From RGIG3009 sp045601465 (lineage in GTDB: Bacteria > Bacillota > Clostridia > Oscillospirales > Acutalibacteraceae), in contig JAZRZU010000064.1 in the NCBI GenBank assembly GCA_045601465.1, positions 1 to 6,323 on the forward strand: 6,323 nt of DNA. The letters run 5' to 3'. The position numbers and the translations under genes are program-made. The first letter of the stretch is position 1; each line of letters starts with the position of its first letter. Under the pieces are notes generated by a model that was given only the letters and a program-made list of their open reading frames with translations, had not been told where the DNA came from and made no database searches. Shown piece by piece: positions 6,238 to 6,323 of the stretch.

Positions 6238-6246
6238 TCCTCCTTT
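6238..6246 (-). promoter_or_regulatory. Strong ribosome binding site of the Nif11-type precursor
   Basis: AAAGGAGGA, eight bases before ATG 6229. It overlaps the TAA stop (6247-6245) of the upstream partial gene, so the two genes are tightly packed. Confidence 0.8.
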
Positions 6247-6323
6247 ATGATTTTCCACAATATCCGAGACCATCCTTGAAGCAAAGATGAGCACAGGAGC
6301 CGCATATGCCTTCTATACCCATA
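6245..6323 (-). CDS. C-terminal end of an upstream Cys-rich peptide (cut by window edge)
   Basis: The frame ending in TAA at 6247-6245 is open to the right edge. Its last 25 residues start with Met at 6322 and contain GICGSCAHLCFKDGLGYCGK, i.e. C-x2-C-x3-C-x7-C. This resembles the CGHCTWYDGGELSGRC end of the Nif11-type precursor. The Met may be internal; the real start is probably outside the window. The stop lies 15 bases before the next start. It is probably another precursor of the same peptide family, with its leader beyond the edge. A 25-residue stand-alone peptide is possible but I see no upstream site to judge. Confidence 0.65.
   Translation of the reverse strand, partial: MGIEGICGSCAHLCFKDGLGYCGKS

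Noticed and set aside
5879..6290. Two overlapping plus-strand frames opposite the Nif11-type precursor
   Set aside because: Low-complexity antisense translations of the leader and core; no supporting site or motif.
1..6323. Mobile elements, CRISPR arrays, tRNA or rRNA genes, riboswitches
   Set aside because: I saw no transposase or integrase, no regular spaced repeats, no cloverleaf, and the gaps between genes (40 bases at most) are too short for a riboswitch.

Overview
The window looks like part of a single minus-strand operon from a low-to-mid GC Gram-positive, most likely an anaerobic gut-type member of the Clostridia. The evidence is the strong AAAGGAGG-type ribosome binding sites, a lipoprotein-type solute-binding protein, the sequence flavour of the sugar ABC genes, and a Nif11-type peptide next to a SPASM radical SAM enzyme. 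This placement is inference. Every gene I can support is transcribed right to left. Gaps between genes range from an 8-base overlap to 40 bases. I see no tRNA, rRNA, CRISPR array, insertion sequence or convincing terminator, and no gene-free stretch above 300 bases. The promoter must lie beyond the right edge unless there are internal promoters.

Right part (about 6323 to 4153): a ribosomally synthesised, post-translationally modified peptide (RiPP)-like module. In transcription order it has: (i) the C-terminal end of a Cys-rich peptide cut by the window edge; (ii) a 142-residue precursor-like protein with a Nif11-type leader, a Gly-Gly junction and an 11-Cys core; (iii) a second, shorter Cys-rich precursor-like gene with the same DDELDxVxGG leader end, whose reading frame is broken by one surplus base in an A7/(GAAA)n tract, so a plain start-to-stop scan misses it; (iv) a radical SAM/SPASM enzyme with complete motifs, the likely maturase.

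Middle (4150 to 3463): a 65-residue acidic, Cys-free protein with a leader-like motif (LSDDMLELVSAAG), overlapping by 8 bases an ECF-type sigma-70 factor of 165 residues. The pair is probably regulatory.

Left part (3440 to 1): a complete lipoprotein substrate-binding protein, a double-domain sugar-type ATPase and a truncated RbsC-like permease, forming a ribose/galactose-class ABC importer. The importer follows the sigma gene after only 22 bases, so it is probably co-transcribed with the peptide module.

Working model (inference): the radical SAM enzyme modifies one or more Cys-rich peptides, the ECF sigma factor with its small partner controls expression, and the importer takes up a sugar or sugar-like ligand linked to the same response. 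No dedicated peptide exporter or leader peptidase is visible. The most notable points are the hidden frameshifted second precursor and the fusion of a Cys-rich peptide/radical SAM module with an ECF sigma factor and a sugar importer in one operon.
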